Positions 45,593 to 55,010 are shown, numbered from the stretch's first letter. The stretch is DNA of 64,000 nt from Aliamphritea hakodatensis (GCF_024347195.1 NZ_AP025281.1:806001-870000), one strand, 5' to 3'. The notes: a model not told the origin generated them from the sequence alone. Translations and numbers: made by a program.

Positions 45593-47935
45593 ATGGCCAA
45601 AAAAGCAGCGACTAAGCGTAAGTCGCGAAACTCAAAGTCTAAAGCGGCTAAACCTTCGTGGTTACGGCGGCTTTTTTGGCTGTTCTTTAAACTGGGATTG
45701 TTATTCAGTGTATTTGCTGCAATCGGTCTGGTGTATCTGGATATTCAGATTCGGGCTAAGTTTGAGGGCAAACGCTGGGCGCTGCCGGCCAAGGTGTATG
45801 CCCGCCCGCTGGAGCTGTATCCGGGGCAGGTACTGAGCCGTGAAAGCCTTAAGCTGGAACTTAAGGGGCTGGGTTATAAGTTTCAGGCCCGGGCCAGTCA
45901 GCCTGGCACGGTAGAGTGGGCCAGCCGTCGGGCACGGATTTATTCCCGGGGCTTTGATTTCGTTGACGGTCTGGAGCCAAGCCGGCGTTTGCTGGTGGAT
46001 TTTTCCGGTGATACGGTCAGCCGGATTCGGGACGATGCCGGGCGGAATATTAATCTGGCACGTCTGGAGCCAATTCAGATTGGCGGTATTTATCCGAAGT
46101 CTAATGAAGACCGGGATCTGTTGCAGATCGAGCAGGCACCGCCTTATCTGATAGACGCGCTGGTGGCCATCGAAGACCGGGATTATTACTCCCACTACGG
46201 GGTTTCGCCGAAGGGGATCGCCCGGGCCATGTGGGTGAATGTTAAAGCCGGTCGGATTGTTCAGGGGGGCAGTACGCTCACCCAGCAGCTGATTAAAAAC
46301 TTTTATCTGACATCCGACCGTTCCTTTGTCCGGAAACTGTTGGAAATTCCGATGGCATTTTTGCTGGACCGCCACTACAGCAAAGATGAAATTCTGGAAG
46401 CATATCTGAATGAAGTGTATCTGGGACAGAAGGGGAACCGTGCGATTCACGGGTTCGGACTGGCCAGTCAGTATTTCTTTGCGCAGCCGATTCAGGAACT
46501 GAAGTTACATCAGGTTGCATTGCTGGCCGCGATGGTGAAAGGGCCATCTTATTATGATCCGCGGCGCAATCCTGCCCGGGCGAAAAAGCGCCGGGATCTG
46601 GTGTTAAAGGTGCTGCAGGATCAGGGCACCATTACCGCCAAGCAACGTCATCAGGCGCAGCAGCAGCCGCTGACTGTGGTGAAGCAGAAAAGCCTGCACC
46701 GCGGGGCTTATCCGGCGTATCTGGATCTGGTGAAACGCCAGTTACGGGAAGAATATCCAGATGAAGTGCTCAGCAGTGACGGGCTGCGGATTTTTACCGC
46801 GCTGGACCCTGTGGTTCAGGCCAATGCTGAGCAAAGTCTGGTATCCAGTGTGAAGGGGCTGACCAAGCGTTACGGAAAAAAAGTGGCCAAGCTGCAGGGC
46901 GGTATGGTGGTCAGTAATCCTTACAGCGGTGAGGTGCTGGCGGTGGTCGGCGGTAAGAATACCCGCTATCAGGGATTTAACCGTGCCATCGATGCGATCC
47001 GCCCGGTGGGGTCTCTGATCAAGCCGGCGGTGTATCTGACAGCGCTGGAAAAAGGCTACACCCTGGCGTCCCTGCTGGAAGACGAGCCGTTGACGATTGA
47101 ATTACCCGATGGCCCCTGGTCGCCGAAAAACTATGACCGTAAGAGCCACGGGCCGGTGCCACTGTATTATTCACTGGCTAAATCCTATAACCAGTCCACG
47201 GTGCGGCTGGGGATGGATGTTGGCGTGGATGAGGTGCTGGATACTCTGCGCCGCTTAGGGTTTAACCGGGATATACCCGCCTATCCGTCATTGTTCCTGG
47301 GGGCCGTGGCGATGTCACCTATTGAAGTGGCGCAGATCTATCAGACCATTGCCGGTAATGGTTTCCAGCTGCCGCTGCGGGCGATCCGTATGGTGGCTGA
47401 TGCGGAAAATCAGGAGCTGTCCCGTTATCCGCTGGTGGTACAGCAAACGGTGAATGCCGGGCCGATGTATCAGTTGCAGTTTGCCCTGCAGCAGGTAGGG
47501 CATATCGGCACTGCCCGTTCAGCCTATGCCAGCCTGCCTCAAAGTCTGAATCTGGCCGGCAAAACAGGCACCACCAACGATCAGCGTGACAGCTGGTTTG
47601 CAGGCTTTACCGGTGACCGGCTGGCGGTTGTCTGGCTGGGAGCTGACGATAACAGCACCTTGCCGTTAACCGGCAGCAGCGGTGCGCTGAAAACCTGGAT
47701 TGAACTGATGAAGCGGGAACGCCCGCAGCCTCTGATTCTGGATCAGCCCGCAGAAGTTGAGTACTTGTGGGTAGATGAGCTGACCGGCCTGGGGTCAGCC
47801 GAAGAGTGTGGCGGGGTACAGTTGCCTTTCCTGCTGGAAAACGAACCTCAGGAGTATATTCCATGTGCTGCAGCGTACGCGCCGGGCTATGTGGAAGATG
47901 AACCGCTGGACTGGCTGAAAAAGTGGTTCCGCTAA
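45593..47935 (+). CDS. mrcB: Penicillin-binding protein 1B
   Basis: Bifunctional peptidoglycan synthase. The 780-residue product has a Lys/Arg-rich cytosolic tail, one membrane helix (about 30-50) and a UB2H-like domain (about 65-150). The GT51 domain has catalytic Glu in VAIEDRDYYSHYG and QGGSTLTQQLIKN. The transpeptidase domain has Ser in GSLIKP, the SYN motif and KTGTT. The start lies 148 bp past the divergent Rieske gene start side, and a hairpin follows the stop. Confidence 0.96.
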   Translation: MAKKAATKRKSRNSKSKAAKPSWLRRLFWLFFKLGLLFSVFAAIGLVYLDIQIRAKFEGKRWALPAKVYARPLELYPGQVLSRESLKLELKGLGYKFQARASQPGTVEWASRRARIYSRGFDFVDGLEPSRRLLVDFSGDTVSRIRDDAGRNINLARLEPIQIGGIYPKSNEDRDLLQIEQAPPYLIDALVAIEDRDYYSHYGVSPKGIARAMWVNVKAGRIVQGGSTLTQQLIKNFYLTSDRSFVRKLLEIPMAFLLDRHYSKDEILEAYLNEVYLGQKGNRAIHGFGLASQYFFAQPIQELKLHQVALLAAMVKGPSYYDPRRNPARAKKRRDLVLKVLQDQGTITAKQRHQAQQQPLTVVKQKSLHRGAYPAYLDLVKRQLREEYPDEVLSSDGLRIFTALDPVVQANAEQSLVSSVKGLTKRYGKKVAKLQGGMVVSNPYSGEVLAVVGGKNTRYQGFNRAIDAIRPVGSLIKPAVYLTALEKGYTLASLLEDEPLTIELPDGPWSPKNYDRKSHGPVPLYYSLAKSYNQSTVRLGMDVGVDEVLDTLRRLGFNRDIPAYPSLFLGAVAMSPIEVAQIYQTIAGNGFQLPLRAIRMVADAENQELSRYPLVVQQTVNAGPMYQLQFALQQVGHIGTARSAYASLPQSLNLAGKTGTTNDQRDSWFAGFTGDRLAVVWLGADDNSTLPLTGSSGALKTWIELMKRERPQPLILDQPAEVEYLWVDELTGLGSAEECGGVQLPFLLENEPQEYIPCAAAYAPGYVEDEPLDWLKKWFR

Positions 47936-47959
47936 TCCTGTCAGTTTAACGGCTTCAGT

Positions 47960-47992
47960 GGCCGGGCCGGACGCAATGTCCGCCCGGCCTTT
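47960..47992 (+). terminator. Hairpin after mrcB
   Basis: GGCCGGG-(C)-CGGAC (47960-47972) pairs with GTCCGCCCGGCC (47978-47989), one bulged base, loop GCAAT. Only three T follow. It lies between convergent genes and may serve both. Confidence 0.6.
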
Positions 47993-48353
47993 ATCCGTGT
48001 TTCCCCACGTATTTCCCGCTCATGGCTCTGGCCAGACAAAATATCCCCCACAGAACACAAAACGTATGGCTGGTGATGGCATAGAGCAGCACCATGCTGA
48101 TCCCCGTTGCGCTGTGAGAAAACAGCAGCCAGAGTGCAGCGCTGCCGCCGGCGATGACCAGAATCGCAATCAGACTGGCGTTAATGGCCAGACGCAGGTG
48201 ATAGACCGCCAGTGGCGGACTGCTCGCGGCATAGCGGCTGCGCATCCAGATAAGTGCTCCCAGCGCGATGCCCGGCAGTAACAGCAGGTTCACCAGATAC
48301 ATCATTGCGGCAATGCTGGCCAACTGATGTCCGTTATTTTGAGCTTTTTGCAT
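47991..48353 (-). CDS. Small membrane protein of unknown function next to nor genes
   Basis: 120 residues with three to four hydrophobic segments (about 12-36, 54-75, 85-108). I recognise no domain with certainty. It is divergent from norC, and an FNR/DNR-type box lies between the two, so it may be co-expressed under low oxygen or nitric oxide. Coding is supported by a single clean frame and typical composition, not by homology. Confidence 0.65.
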   Translation of the reverse strand: MQKAQNNGHQLASIAAMMYLVNLLLLPGIALGALIWMRSRYAASSPPLAVYHLRLAINASLIAILVIAGGSAALWLLFSHSATGISMVLLYAITSHTFCVLWGIFCLARAMSGKYVGKHG

Positions 48354-48426
48354 CGGTCTCCCTCCCCTTTTCAGTATACCTATTAGCCGTTAGTACTGTT
48401 TGTAACGCATAAGTTTTTTTCAACAC

Positions 48427-48440
48427 TTGATAAAGGTCAA
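48427..48440 (+). promoter_or_regulatory. FNR/DNR-type box upstream of norC
   Basis: TTGAT-AAAG-GTCAA, one mismatch from TTGAT-N4-ATCAA. Centred at 48433.5, it would put a class II start near 48475, with GAGAAT at 48463-48468 as a weak -10. Known regulators with this site are FNR, ANR and the NO sensor DNR; which one acts here is not shown. Confidence 0.75.
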
Positions 48441-48547
48441 GGTGGCCGAAGTGGTGCAATAGGAGAATGCGGACTCGTAGTGGTTACTGGGGCTAATTCA
48501 CTGTTTTCAGTGCGTTAGTTAAAGGTGCAAAGGGTGGAGATACCTTT

Positions 48548-48982
48548 ATGAATGAAACATTTACAAAATCAATGGCGAGGAACATCTTCTTTGGCGGAAG
48601 TATGTTCTTCTTTTTGCTGTTGGTCGGTTTATCTGCGGATACCGTGCAACGGCTACCCGAAAGGGATAACCGCGAAAACCTGACGGCGCAGGTGGCACTG
48701 GGCAAAAAAGTCTGGGAAGACAATAACTGCCTGGGCTGTCATACCCTGTTAGGCGAGGGCGCTTATTTTGCACCAGAGCTGGGCAACGTGTATGTCCGCT
48801 ACGGTAACAGCAAAGAAGCGATCAAGGGCTTTATTACAAGCCGTCCTGTCGATGGTATTCCTGGGCGTCGCAGTATGCCTCAGTTCAACATGTCCGAAGA
48901 AGAACTCGACGCAATTGCTGAGTTCCTCAAGTACATGTCTGAGATAGACACCAATGACTGGCCACCTAATGTTCAAGGGTAA
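48548..48982 (+). CDS. norC: Nitric oxide reductase, cytochrome c subunit
   Basis: Membrane-anchored cytochrome c that passes electrons to NorB. The 144-residue product has one N-terminal membrane helix (about 13-30), the heme-binding CLGCH at residues 61-65 and a probable Met110 ligand (RRSMPQF). It is followed after 9 bp by norB. Confidence 0.97.
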   Translation: MNETFTKSMARNIFFGGSMFFFLLLVGLSADTVQRLPERDNRENLTAQVALGKKVWEDNNCLGCHTLLGEGAYFAPELGNVYVRYGNSKEAIKGFITSRPVDGIPGRRSMPQFNMSEEELDAIAEFLKYMSEIDTNDWPPNVQG

Positions 48983-48991
48983 GGGACGATT

Positions 48992-50395
48992 ATGAAGTAT
49001 CAATCTCAAAGTGTAGCCAAACCGTATTTTATTGCGGCAATTGGCCTGTTCGTCGGACAGATCCTGTTCGGCCTGATTATGGGGCTTCAGTATGTGATCG
49101 GTGATTTCCTGTTCCCGGAAATTCCGTTCAACGTGGCCCGTATGGTACACACCAACTTACTGATCGTTTGGTTGCTGTTCGGCTTTATGGGGTCCACCTA
49201 TTACATGGTGCCTGAAGAGTCTAAAACCGAACTGTATTCGCCGAAGCTGGCAATGCTCCTGTTCTGGGTCTTCCTGGTGGCCGGTGCGCTGACCATTGTA
49301 GGTTATCTGGCGGTGCCTTATGCACGTCTGGCAGAGCTGACCGGCAATGATCTGTTGCCAACCATGGGGCGGGAGTTCCTTGAACAGCCAACCATTACCA
49401 AAATCGGTATTGTGATTGTGGCGCTGGGCTTCCTGTTCAACGTGGGTATGACACTGTTACGTGGCCGTAAGACTGTTATCACCATGGTGCTGTTCCTGGG
49501 TCTGGTAGGACTGGCGGTATTCTTCCTGTTCTCTTTCTATAACCCGCATAACCCTGTGCTGGATAAGATGTTCTGGTGGTGGGTTGTTCACCTGTGGGTT
49601 GAAGGTGTATGGGAACTGATCCTGGGTGCAATCCTGGCCTTCACACTTATCAAGGTAACCGGTGTTGACCGTGAAGTGATCGAGAAGTGGCTGTACGTGA
49701 TCATCGCAATGGCTCTGATTACAGGTCTGCTGGGTACCGGTCACCACTACTTCTTCATCGGTACACCTGAGTACTGGTTGTGGGTAGGCTCAGTGTTCTC
49801 TGCACTGGAACCGATTCCGTTCTTCATGATGACTCTGTTTGCTTTCAACATGGTGAACAAGCGTCGTCGTCAGCACCCGAACCGTGTGGCGGTTCTGTGG
49901 GCGCTGGGTACCGGTGTAATGGCCTTCCTGGGTGCCGGTGTATGGGGCTTCCTGCACACGCTGGCGCCGGTTAACTACTACACCCACGGTTCGCAGATTA
50001 CTGCTGCACACGGTCACATGGCCTTCTACGGTGCATACGTAATGATCGTACTGACTATGATCTCTTATGCGATGCCAATGCTGAACGGACGTGAAGCGGC
50101 GAACAGCAACAAGTCTCAGGTCACAGAAATGTGGGGCTTCTGGCTGATGACTGTTTCCATGGTCTTCATCACTCTGTTCCTGACCGGCGCAGGTATCCTG
50201 CAGGTTTACCTGCAACGCTTCAGCGATACACCGCTGCCGTTCATGATAGTGCAGGATAAGATCGAGCTGTTCTACTGGCTGCGTGAGGTTGCCGGTGTGA
50301 TCTTCCTGCTTGGCCTGATCGTCTACATCGTAAGCTTCTTTGTGAAGGGTGAAGAAGCCCGTCTGAAGCCTGCCGAGCAGACATTAGTAGAGTAA
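48992..50395 (+). CDS. norB: Nitric oxide reductase, catalytic subunit
   Basis: Heme-copper-oxidase-family enzyme reducing two NO to N2O at a heme b3/non-heme iron centre. The 467-residue product has twelve predicted membrane helices. The metal-binding His of the active site lie in WWVVHLWVEGVWE and GTGHHYFF, and the helix X His in AAHGHMAFYGAY. The Glu residues near the iron site are present. This is the short cNOR type that needs NorC, not the quinol type. Confidence 0.97.
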   Translation: MKYQSQSVAKPYFIAAIGLFVGQILFGLIMGLQYVIGDFLFPEIPFNVARMVHTNLLIVWLLFGFMGSTYYMVPEESKTELYSPKLAMLLFWVFLVAGALTIVGYLAVPYARLAELTGNDLLPTMGREFLEQPTITKIGIVIVALGFLFNVGMTLLRGRKTVITMVLFLGLVGLAVFFLFSFYNPHNPVLDKMFWWWVVHLWVEGVWELILGAILAFTLIKVTGVDREVIEKWLYVIIAMALITGLLGTGHHYFFIGTPEYWLWVGSVFSALEPIPFFMMTLFAFNMVNKRRRQHPNRVAVLWALGTGVMAFLGAGVWGFLHTLAPVNYYTHGSQITAAHGHMAFYGAYVMIVLTMISYAMPMLNGREAANSNKSQVTEMWGFWLMTVSMVFITLFLTGAGILQVYLQRFSDTPLPFMIVQDKIELFYWLREVAGVIFLLGLIVYIVSFFVKGEEARLKPAEQTLVE

Positions 50396-50429
50396 GCAGA
50401 GCAAGTTAAGTAAGTTAAGTAAGCAGTAT

Positions 50430-50457
50430 CCCTCCCCTTCGCGGGGAGGGTTTGTTT
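50430..50457 (+). terminator. Terminator/attenuator after norB
   Basis: CCCTCCCC (50430-50437), loop TTCGC, GGGGAGGG (50443-50450), then TTTGTTT. It probably lowers expression of the downstream accessory genes compared with norCB. Confidence 0.75.
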
Positions 50458-50471
50458 GTCGGAGTGTCGTC

Positions 50472-51374
50472 ATGAAGCAGCCAAACCAACGCTTAAGAAC
50501 TCTGACCCGCAGCGCATTCTTTGCGCTGTTTCTCGTTGCGCCGGTTCTGGATATTTTCCGTTACGATCTGACCGCCGGCCATTTCGTAATTTTTACCTAT
50601 CCGCTGAGTCTGGGGCTGGAATCGATTCAGGGGAATGACGCCGCACTGCAGATTTTGCTGCGGGTGCTGTTACCTGCGGTAATACTGATTGCAGCGGGTA
50701 TCTGGATTGCTTACCGCTTCGGGCGGCTCTATTGCGGTTGGCTGTGTCCGCATTTCTCAGTGGTTGAACTGATTAACGGCCGGATGGAAAAGCTGCTGGG
50801 ACGGCCGACTATCTGGGAAGCCGGTTCAAAGCCTCACAGTGTGTCTTCCTGGCTGATTCTTGTCATCGTCGCGGTGCTTATCGCCTTTACCTGGGCGGTC
50901 GGTTTGCTGGGGTATCTGTTGCCGCCGCTGGAGCTTTATCAGGATTTATTAACCGGTGAGCTGGGGTTTACCAGCTGGCTGTTTTTAGGTGTGGCCACCG
51001 CCCTGTTTACCATTGATTTTCTGTTTGCCCGTCATCTGTTCTGTAAATTTGGCTGTGCACTGGGTGTGTTTCAGAGCCTGGTCTGGATGATGAATCCTAA
51101 AGCGCTGATGGTGAGCTTCGATGCCGGCCGTGCCGCGCTGTGTAAAGACTGCGATAAAGCCTGTGATAAAGCCTGTCCGATGCGTTTGCCTGCCCGCAGT
51201 ATCAAGCGGAAGAAGTTTACCTGCACCCAGTGCAGCGAATGTATTCAGGCCTGTAACCAGGTGCAGAAAGATAACCCTGACGGCAGCCTGCTGCACTGGG
51301 GTAACGGCGATCCGCGACGCAGTTCTGATGCGGATAAAATTATTCCCAGTGTTGATATAGGAGCCCAGAAATGA
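50472..51374 (+). CDS. Membrane 4Fe-4S polyferredoxin in the nor operon (NapH/CcoG-related)
   Basis: 300-residue protein with about five membrane helices. Two CxxxC-type motifs next to them, YCGWLCPH and FCKFGCALGVFQ, are typical of the NapH/NosR/CcoG membrane ferredoxin fold. The C-terminal ferredoxin part has two Cys clusters, CKDCDKACDKACPM and CTQCSECIQACNQ. No heme-binding motif is present. It lies between norB and norE and overlaps norE by 4 nt, so it is part of the nor unit. A role in electron supply or metal-centre maturation is inference. Confidence 0.85.
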   Translation: MKQPNQRLRTLTRSAFFALFLVAPVLDIFRYDLTAGHFVIFTYPLSLGLESIQGNDAALQILLRVLLPAVILIAAGIWIAYRFGRLYCGWLCPHFSVVELINGRMEKLLGRPTIWEAGSKPHSVSSWLILVIVAVLIAFTWAVGLLGYLLPPLELYQDLLTGELGFTSWLFLGVATALFTIDFLFARHLFCKFGCALGVFQSLVWMMNPKALMVSFDAGRAALCKDCDKACDKACPMRLPARSIKRKKFTCTQCSECIQACNQVQKDNPDGSLLHWGNGDPRRSSDADKIIPSVDIGAQK

Positions 51375-51943
51375 CCGCGCAGGCCGACATTAATATCAGA
51401 CAGTTGCCCGGGGACTTCGCCGTCTGGCTGTTTATCCTTGCTGAACTGAGTGTTTTTGCACTGTTCTTTATTCTCTATGCCATTACCCGGCTGCGCTTTC
51501 CGGATATGTTTGCTGAAGGGCAGGCACAATTGAGTGTGCTGGCCGGCGTGGGCAATACGCTGGCATTACTGACAAGTAGCTGGTTTGTGGCCCGTGCCCA
51601 GCTGAAGGTACACCGGGGGCAGGCCGGTGGTAATGTTTTTCTGTTGCTGGCACTGGTCTCTGCCTGCGTGTATCTGTGGATAAAAGGCTCAGAATATCAG
51701 CATTCGGCAGCGCTGGGGTTTGATCTGGGAACCAACGACTTTTACTTCTTTTATTACGGCCTGACAGCCTTTCATATGTTTCACGTCATTCTGGGCATGC
51801 TGGTGCTGGTATGGCTGATGGTGCAGAACGGGCGCGGAAGGTACCGCGACGGCTGTATGAATGAATTTGAAAGCGGAGCCAGTTACTGGCACATGGTAGA
51901 CCTTCTCTGGTTAGTACTCTTTCCTTTGGTATATCTCTTATGA
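51371..51943 (+). CDS. norE: NorE, cytochrome c oxidase subunit III-like
   Basis: Membrane protein of 190 residues with five hydrophobic segments. It has the subunit III pattern FAVWLFILAELSVFALFF and the C-terminal GLTAFHMFHVILGML...YWHMVDLLWLVLFPLVYL. It is an accessory factor of cNOR activity in denitrifiers. It overlaps genes on both sides by 4 nt. Confidence 0.92.
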   Translation: MTAQADINIRQLPGDFAVWLFILAELSVFALFFILYAITRLRFPDMFAEGQAQLSVLAGVGNTLALLTSSWFVARAQLKVHRGQAGGNVFLLLALVSACVYLWIKGSEYQHSAALGFDLGTNDFYFFYYGLTAFHMFHVILGMLVLVWLMVQNGRGRYRDGCMNEFESGASYWHMVDLLWLVLFPLVYLL

Positions 51944-52194
51944 GCGAAGCACGTTTAACAGACAGTATCTGGATATTATTGATATTGGTCACGGTCGCCA
52001 TGGCATATTTCGGCGAGAATGGTGCCATTACCTTCGCAGCAGTTGTGCTTATTCTGTCTGCCAGTGCAGTGAAAGCATTCTGTGTTGTGGATTATTTTAT
52101 GGGGCTCAGAAAAGCTCCGCGGGTATGGCGTTTTATGTTACTGGCATACGCTCCGGTGATCGGGGTGATTGTGAGTGTGACTTATCTGTTTTGA
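51940..52194 (+). CDS. norF: NorF, small membrane accessory protein
   Basis: 84 residues with three predicted membrane helices and the subunit IV-like core AVKAFCVVDYFMGLRKAP. It overlaps norE. NorF with NorE is found beside norCB in many denitrifiers and improves NO reductase activity. Confidence 0.87.
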   Translation: MSEARLTDSIWILLILVTVAMAYFGENGAITFAAVVLILSASAVKAFCVVDYFMGLRKAPRVWRFMLLAYAPVIGVIVSVTYLF

Positions 52195-52253
52195 GCAACC
52201 GCTCAGATCGCTTCGCGGCGAACAGCGGCGTTTGCCGTATGGAGAAATATGTG

Positions 52254-53072
52254 ATGAATAATCTGACAACCATCGATACTTCCGCGGCAGGCTCTGCTGC
52301 TTTTTATCAGCCACAGGGCAATGAAGAAGCGCTGTTTATGCACGCTTATGAACACCAGTTGCCGGTATTGCTGAAAGGGCCGACCGGTTGCGGTAAAACC
52401 CGTTTTATCAGTTATATGGCTGAAAAGCTTGGCCTGCCGCTGCACACGGTCGCCTGTCATGATGACCTCAGTGCCTCGGATCTGGTTGGCCGCCATCTGA
52501 TCGGCGATGGCTGCACCGTCTGGAGCGACGGTCCCCTGACCCGCGCGGTACGTGAAGGGGGCATCTGTTATCTGGATGAAGTCGTGGAAGCCCGTAAAGA
52601 TACCACCGTGGTTATTCACCCGCTGACAGATGACCGGCGTATTCTGCCGATCGACCGGACCGGTGAGGTGCTGGAAGCCCCGGATAATTTTATGCTGATC
52701 GTGTCTTATAACCCGGGCTATCAGAATGTACTCAAGGGGATGAAGCCGAGTACCCGGCAGCGTTTTCTGTCGATGAGCTTTGATTACCTGCCAGCGGCTG
52801 AAGAAACGGCCGTCATCGTGCATGAAACCGGTGTTGATGAGGCCATCGCGACCCGTTTAGTAGCGCTGGCGAACAGCCTCCGGGAACTGAAAGATCAGGA
52901 TCTGGAAGAAGGCGCCAGTACCCGCTTGCTGGTCTACACAGCCACGCTGATTGCAGCAGGCTTTGATCCGTTACAGGCGTGCCGGGCAGGTATGATCGAA
53001 CCGCTGACCGACGATGCCCAGACCGTTGTCGGCTTAATGGAGCTGGCGCAGGCAACCTTTGGCGCAGCGTAA
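52254..53072 (+). CDS. norQ: NorQ, AAA+ MoxR-family ATPase
   Basis: Chaperone ATPase that, with NorD, inserts or activates the non-heme iron of NorB. Product of 272 residues from ATG 52254 (GGAG 9 nt upstream). A start at 52239 is possible and one at 52125 lies inside norF. Walker A is GPTGCGKT (42-49), Walker B is CYLDEV, and the sensor 1 region is LIVSYNPGYQ. Confidence 0.95.
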   Translation: MNNLTTIDTSAAGSAAFYQPQGNEEALFMHAYEHQLPVLLKGPTGCGKTRFISYMAEKLGLPLHTVACHDDLSASDLVGRHLIGDGCTVWSDGPLTRAVREGGICYLDEVVEARKDTTVVIHPLTDDRRILPIDRTGEVLEAPDNFMLIVSYNPGYQNVLKGMKPSTRQRFLSMSFDYLPAAEETAVIVHETGVDEAIATRLVALANSLRELKDQDLEEGASTRLLVYTATLIAAGFDPLQACRAGMIEPLTDDAQTVVGLMELAQATFGAA

Positions 53073-53105
53073 TATTCAAATCAGGCGGTTAGCGAAGAGG
53101 CAGTA

Positions 53106-54977
53106 ATGGAAGAGCGGGTCGGTCAGATATGGGATAAGTGGATCACTAAACTGGCGTATCAGGGATATCCTGAGGCGGCGGTTCAGCTGGATGATGTCAA
53201 AGCTGCTCTGGGGGTTTTCTACCGCGGGCTGGGCGGAGACAGTGGCCTGACGATCAGTGCCACCACACCGACTCTGCACCGTGCCCGCCGTAACTGGCTG
53301 CACCGGGTGGCCGGTACCGGCAGTAAGGTTGAGCTGGCCTGGTATGACGAACGTTGTCTTTATTTGCCACAGCGTCTGGATGTTTTTCCACAGGCAGAAC
53401 TGAACCGCGAACTGTATTTCTGGCTGGCAGCACTGGCGGGTACGCCGGCAACGGCTGAAGTGCATCTGGGGATGAACTGGCTGGTGGATAACCAGCAGCG
53501 CTGCCTGCAAACCCTGTCATTGTATCCCGGGCTGAAGCCCCGTTATCAGCGGCTGGTGGATGCGTTTCTCCGGCTGCGTGATCCTGCTGAACTGAAGCAC
53601 AGCGGTCAGGCAGCGGTGTTGTCGGCGGTGTATCAGGCGTTACGTGAGCCGGGCTCGGTAACAGAATTGCCGGCGGATGATTTTGCACCGGATCCGGTAC
53701 CTTTGTGGTTGCACCCGAATCCGCCCCGGGCGGAAGGGTTGCACAGTGAAGATAACGGCAAAGACCGGGATTCTTCGCAGGGGCAGAGTAAACAGGGTGA
53801 ACAGCGCCGCCGTCAGGCGGAGCGGGTGGAAAAGCCCGAGGAGAACGGTACCACACTGGGGGTACGGCACGAGGCTGATCTGTTTTCCTATGCTGAGTTT
53901 TGTCAGATGGACCGGGGCTCTGAAGACGAGGATGACCTGGATCAGGCCGAATCCATTGCCAATGATATCGACAAAATGTCCGTCACCCAGGACAGTACAC
54001 CGGTGGCAAGCCGGATTAAGTTTGATCTGGATCTGCCATCCGCTCAGGAAGACGATATTCCCCTCGGCGAAGGTATCCGCTATCCGGAGTGGGACTATAA
54101 ACGGCAGGTATTGCTGCCGGATTACAGCTGTATCATTCCGATGCAAAGCCGAAATGCGCAGGCCAGTGATTTACCGGCTCACTTACAGACAACAGCCCGG
54201 CGTCTGCGCCGTCAGTTTGAAATGCTGACTAACCGTTCCGTGCGGTTACGCAGTCAGTATGACGGCGATGAACTGGACATTGATGCCTACCTTCAGCACC
54301 GCACTGCACTGGCGACCGGAAAGGGCGATGATGGCCGCTTATACAGCCAGAAACGGCGGTTACAGCGGGACATGTCCTGCCTGTTGCTGGCGGATCTGTC
54401 GTTATCCACAGATGCCTGGGTGGGCACTCAGAATGCGGAAGATGACTGTCAGGTGATAGATGTGATCCGTGACAGCCTCTATCTGTTTTCAGAAAGCCTG
54501 CATGCCAGCGAGGATCAGTTCGCCATTCACGGTTTTTCCTCCCGTCGGCGGGAGCATGTCCGCTTTAACTGTCTGAAGGATTTCGGCGAAACTTATAACG
54601 ACACGGTACGTGGCCGTATCGCTGATATTTCACCGGGCTTTTATACCCGCATGGGGGCCGCTATCCGTCATGCGTCGGCACTGTTGGCGAAGCAGCCGGC
54701 GGAGAAAAAACTGCTCTTGCTGGTGACTGATGGTAAGCCTAACGACCTTGACCGCTATGAAGGCCGGCACGGTATTGAAGATACCCGTAAGGCGATTCAG
54801 GAAGCCCGCAGCATGGGGCTGGTACCATTCTGTATCACCATTGATGAGCAGGCTAATCAGTATCTGCCATATCTGTTTGGCCGTCAGGGATACACCTTTA
54901 TTCACCGGGCAACCCAGTTACCGAAAAAGCTGCCGCAACTGTATCTGAAACTTACTGGCAAGCTGCTGGAACACTGA
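53106..54977 (+). CDS. norD: NorD, von Willebrand factor A-domain protein
   Basis: Partner of NorQ in nitric oxide reductase activation. Product of 623 residues. The N-terminal helical half is followed by an acidic central region (about 200-310). A C-terminal VWA domain has the metal site LLLADLSLSTDAW (D-x-S-x-S) and LLVTDGKPNDLD. norQ and norD are 33 bp apart. Confidence 0.95.
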   Translation: MEERVGQIWDKWITKLAYQGYPEAAVQLDDVKAALGVFYRGLGGDSGLTISATTPTLHRARRNWLHRVAGTGSKVELAWYDERCLYLPQRLDVFPQAELNRELYFWLAALAGTPATAEVHLGMNWLVDNQQRCLQTLSLYPGLKPRYQRLVDAFLRLRDPAELKHSGQAAVLSAVYQALREPGSVTELPADDFAPDPVPLWLHPNPPRAEGLHSEDNGKDRDSSQGQSKQGEQRRRQAERVEKPEENGTTLGVRHEADLFSYAEFCQMDRGSEDEDDLDQAESIANDIDKMSVTQDSTPVASRIKFDLDLPSAQEDDIPLGEGIRYPEWDYKRQVLLPDYSCIIPMQSRNAQASDLPAHLQTTARRLRRQFEMLTNRSVRLRSQYDGDELDIDAYLQHRTALATGKGDDGRLYSQKRRLQRDMSCLLLADLSLSTDAWVGTQNAEDDCQVIDVIRDSLYLFSESLHASEDQFAIHGFSSRRREHVRFNCLKDFGETYNDTVRGRIADISPGFYTRMGAAIRHASALLAKQPAEKKLLLLVTDGKPNDLDRYEGRHGIEDTRKAIQEARSMGLVPFCITIDEQANQYLPYLFGRQGYTFIHRATQLPKKLPQLYLKLTGKLLEH

Positions 54978-54996
54978 GTCAGCTGCCAACTGCTGA

Positions 54997-55010
54997 TTGA
55001 TATGCATCAA
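54997..55010 (+). promoter_or_regulatory. Perfect FNR/DNR box upstream of cysG
   Basis: TTGAT-ATGC-ATCAA, an exact match to the palindromic consensus. Centred at 55003.5, it predicts a start near 55045; the -10 at 55033-55038 (TAGGCT) is weak. Confidence 0.82.

Noticed and set aside
52125..52253. N-terminal extension of norQ inside norF
   Set aside because: The extra 43 residues are the out-of-frame end of norF and are not NorQ-like; GGAG before ATG 52254 settles the start.
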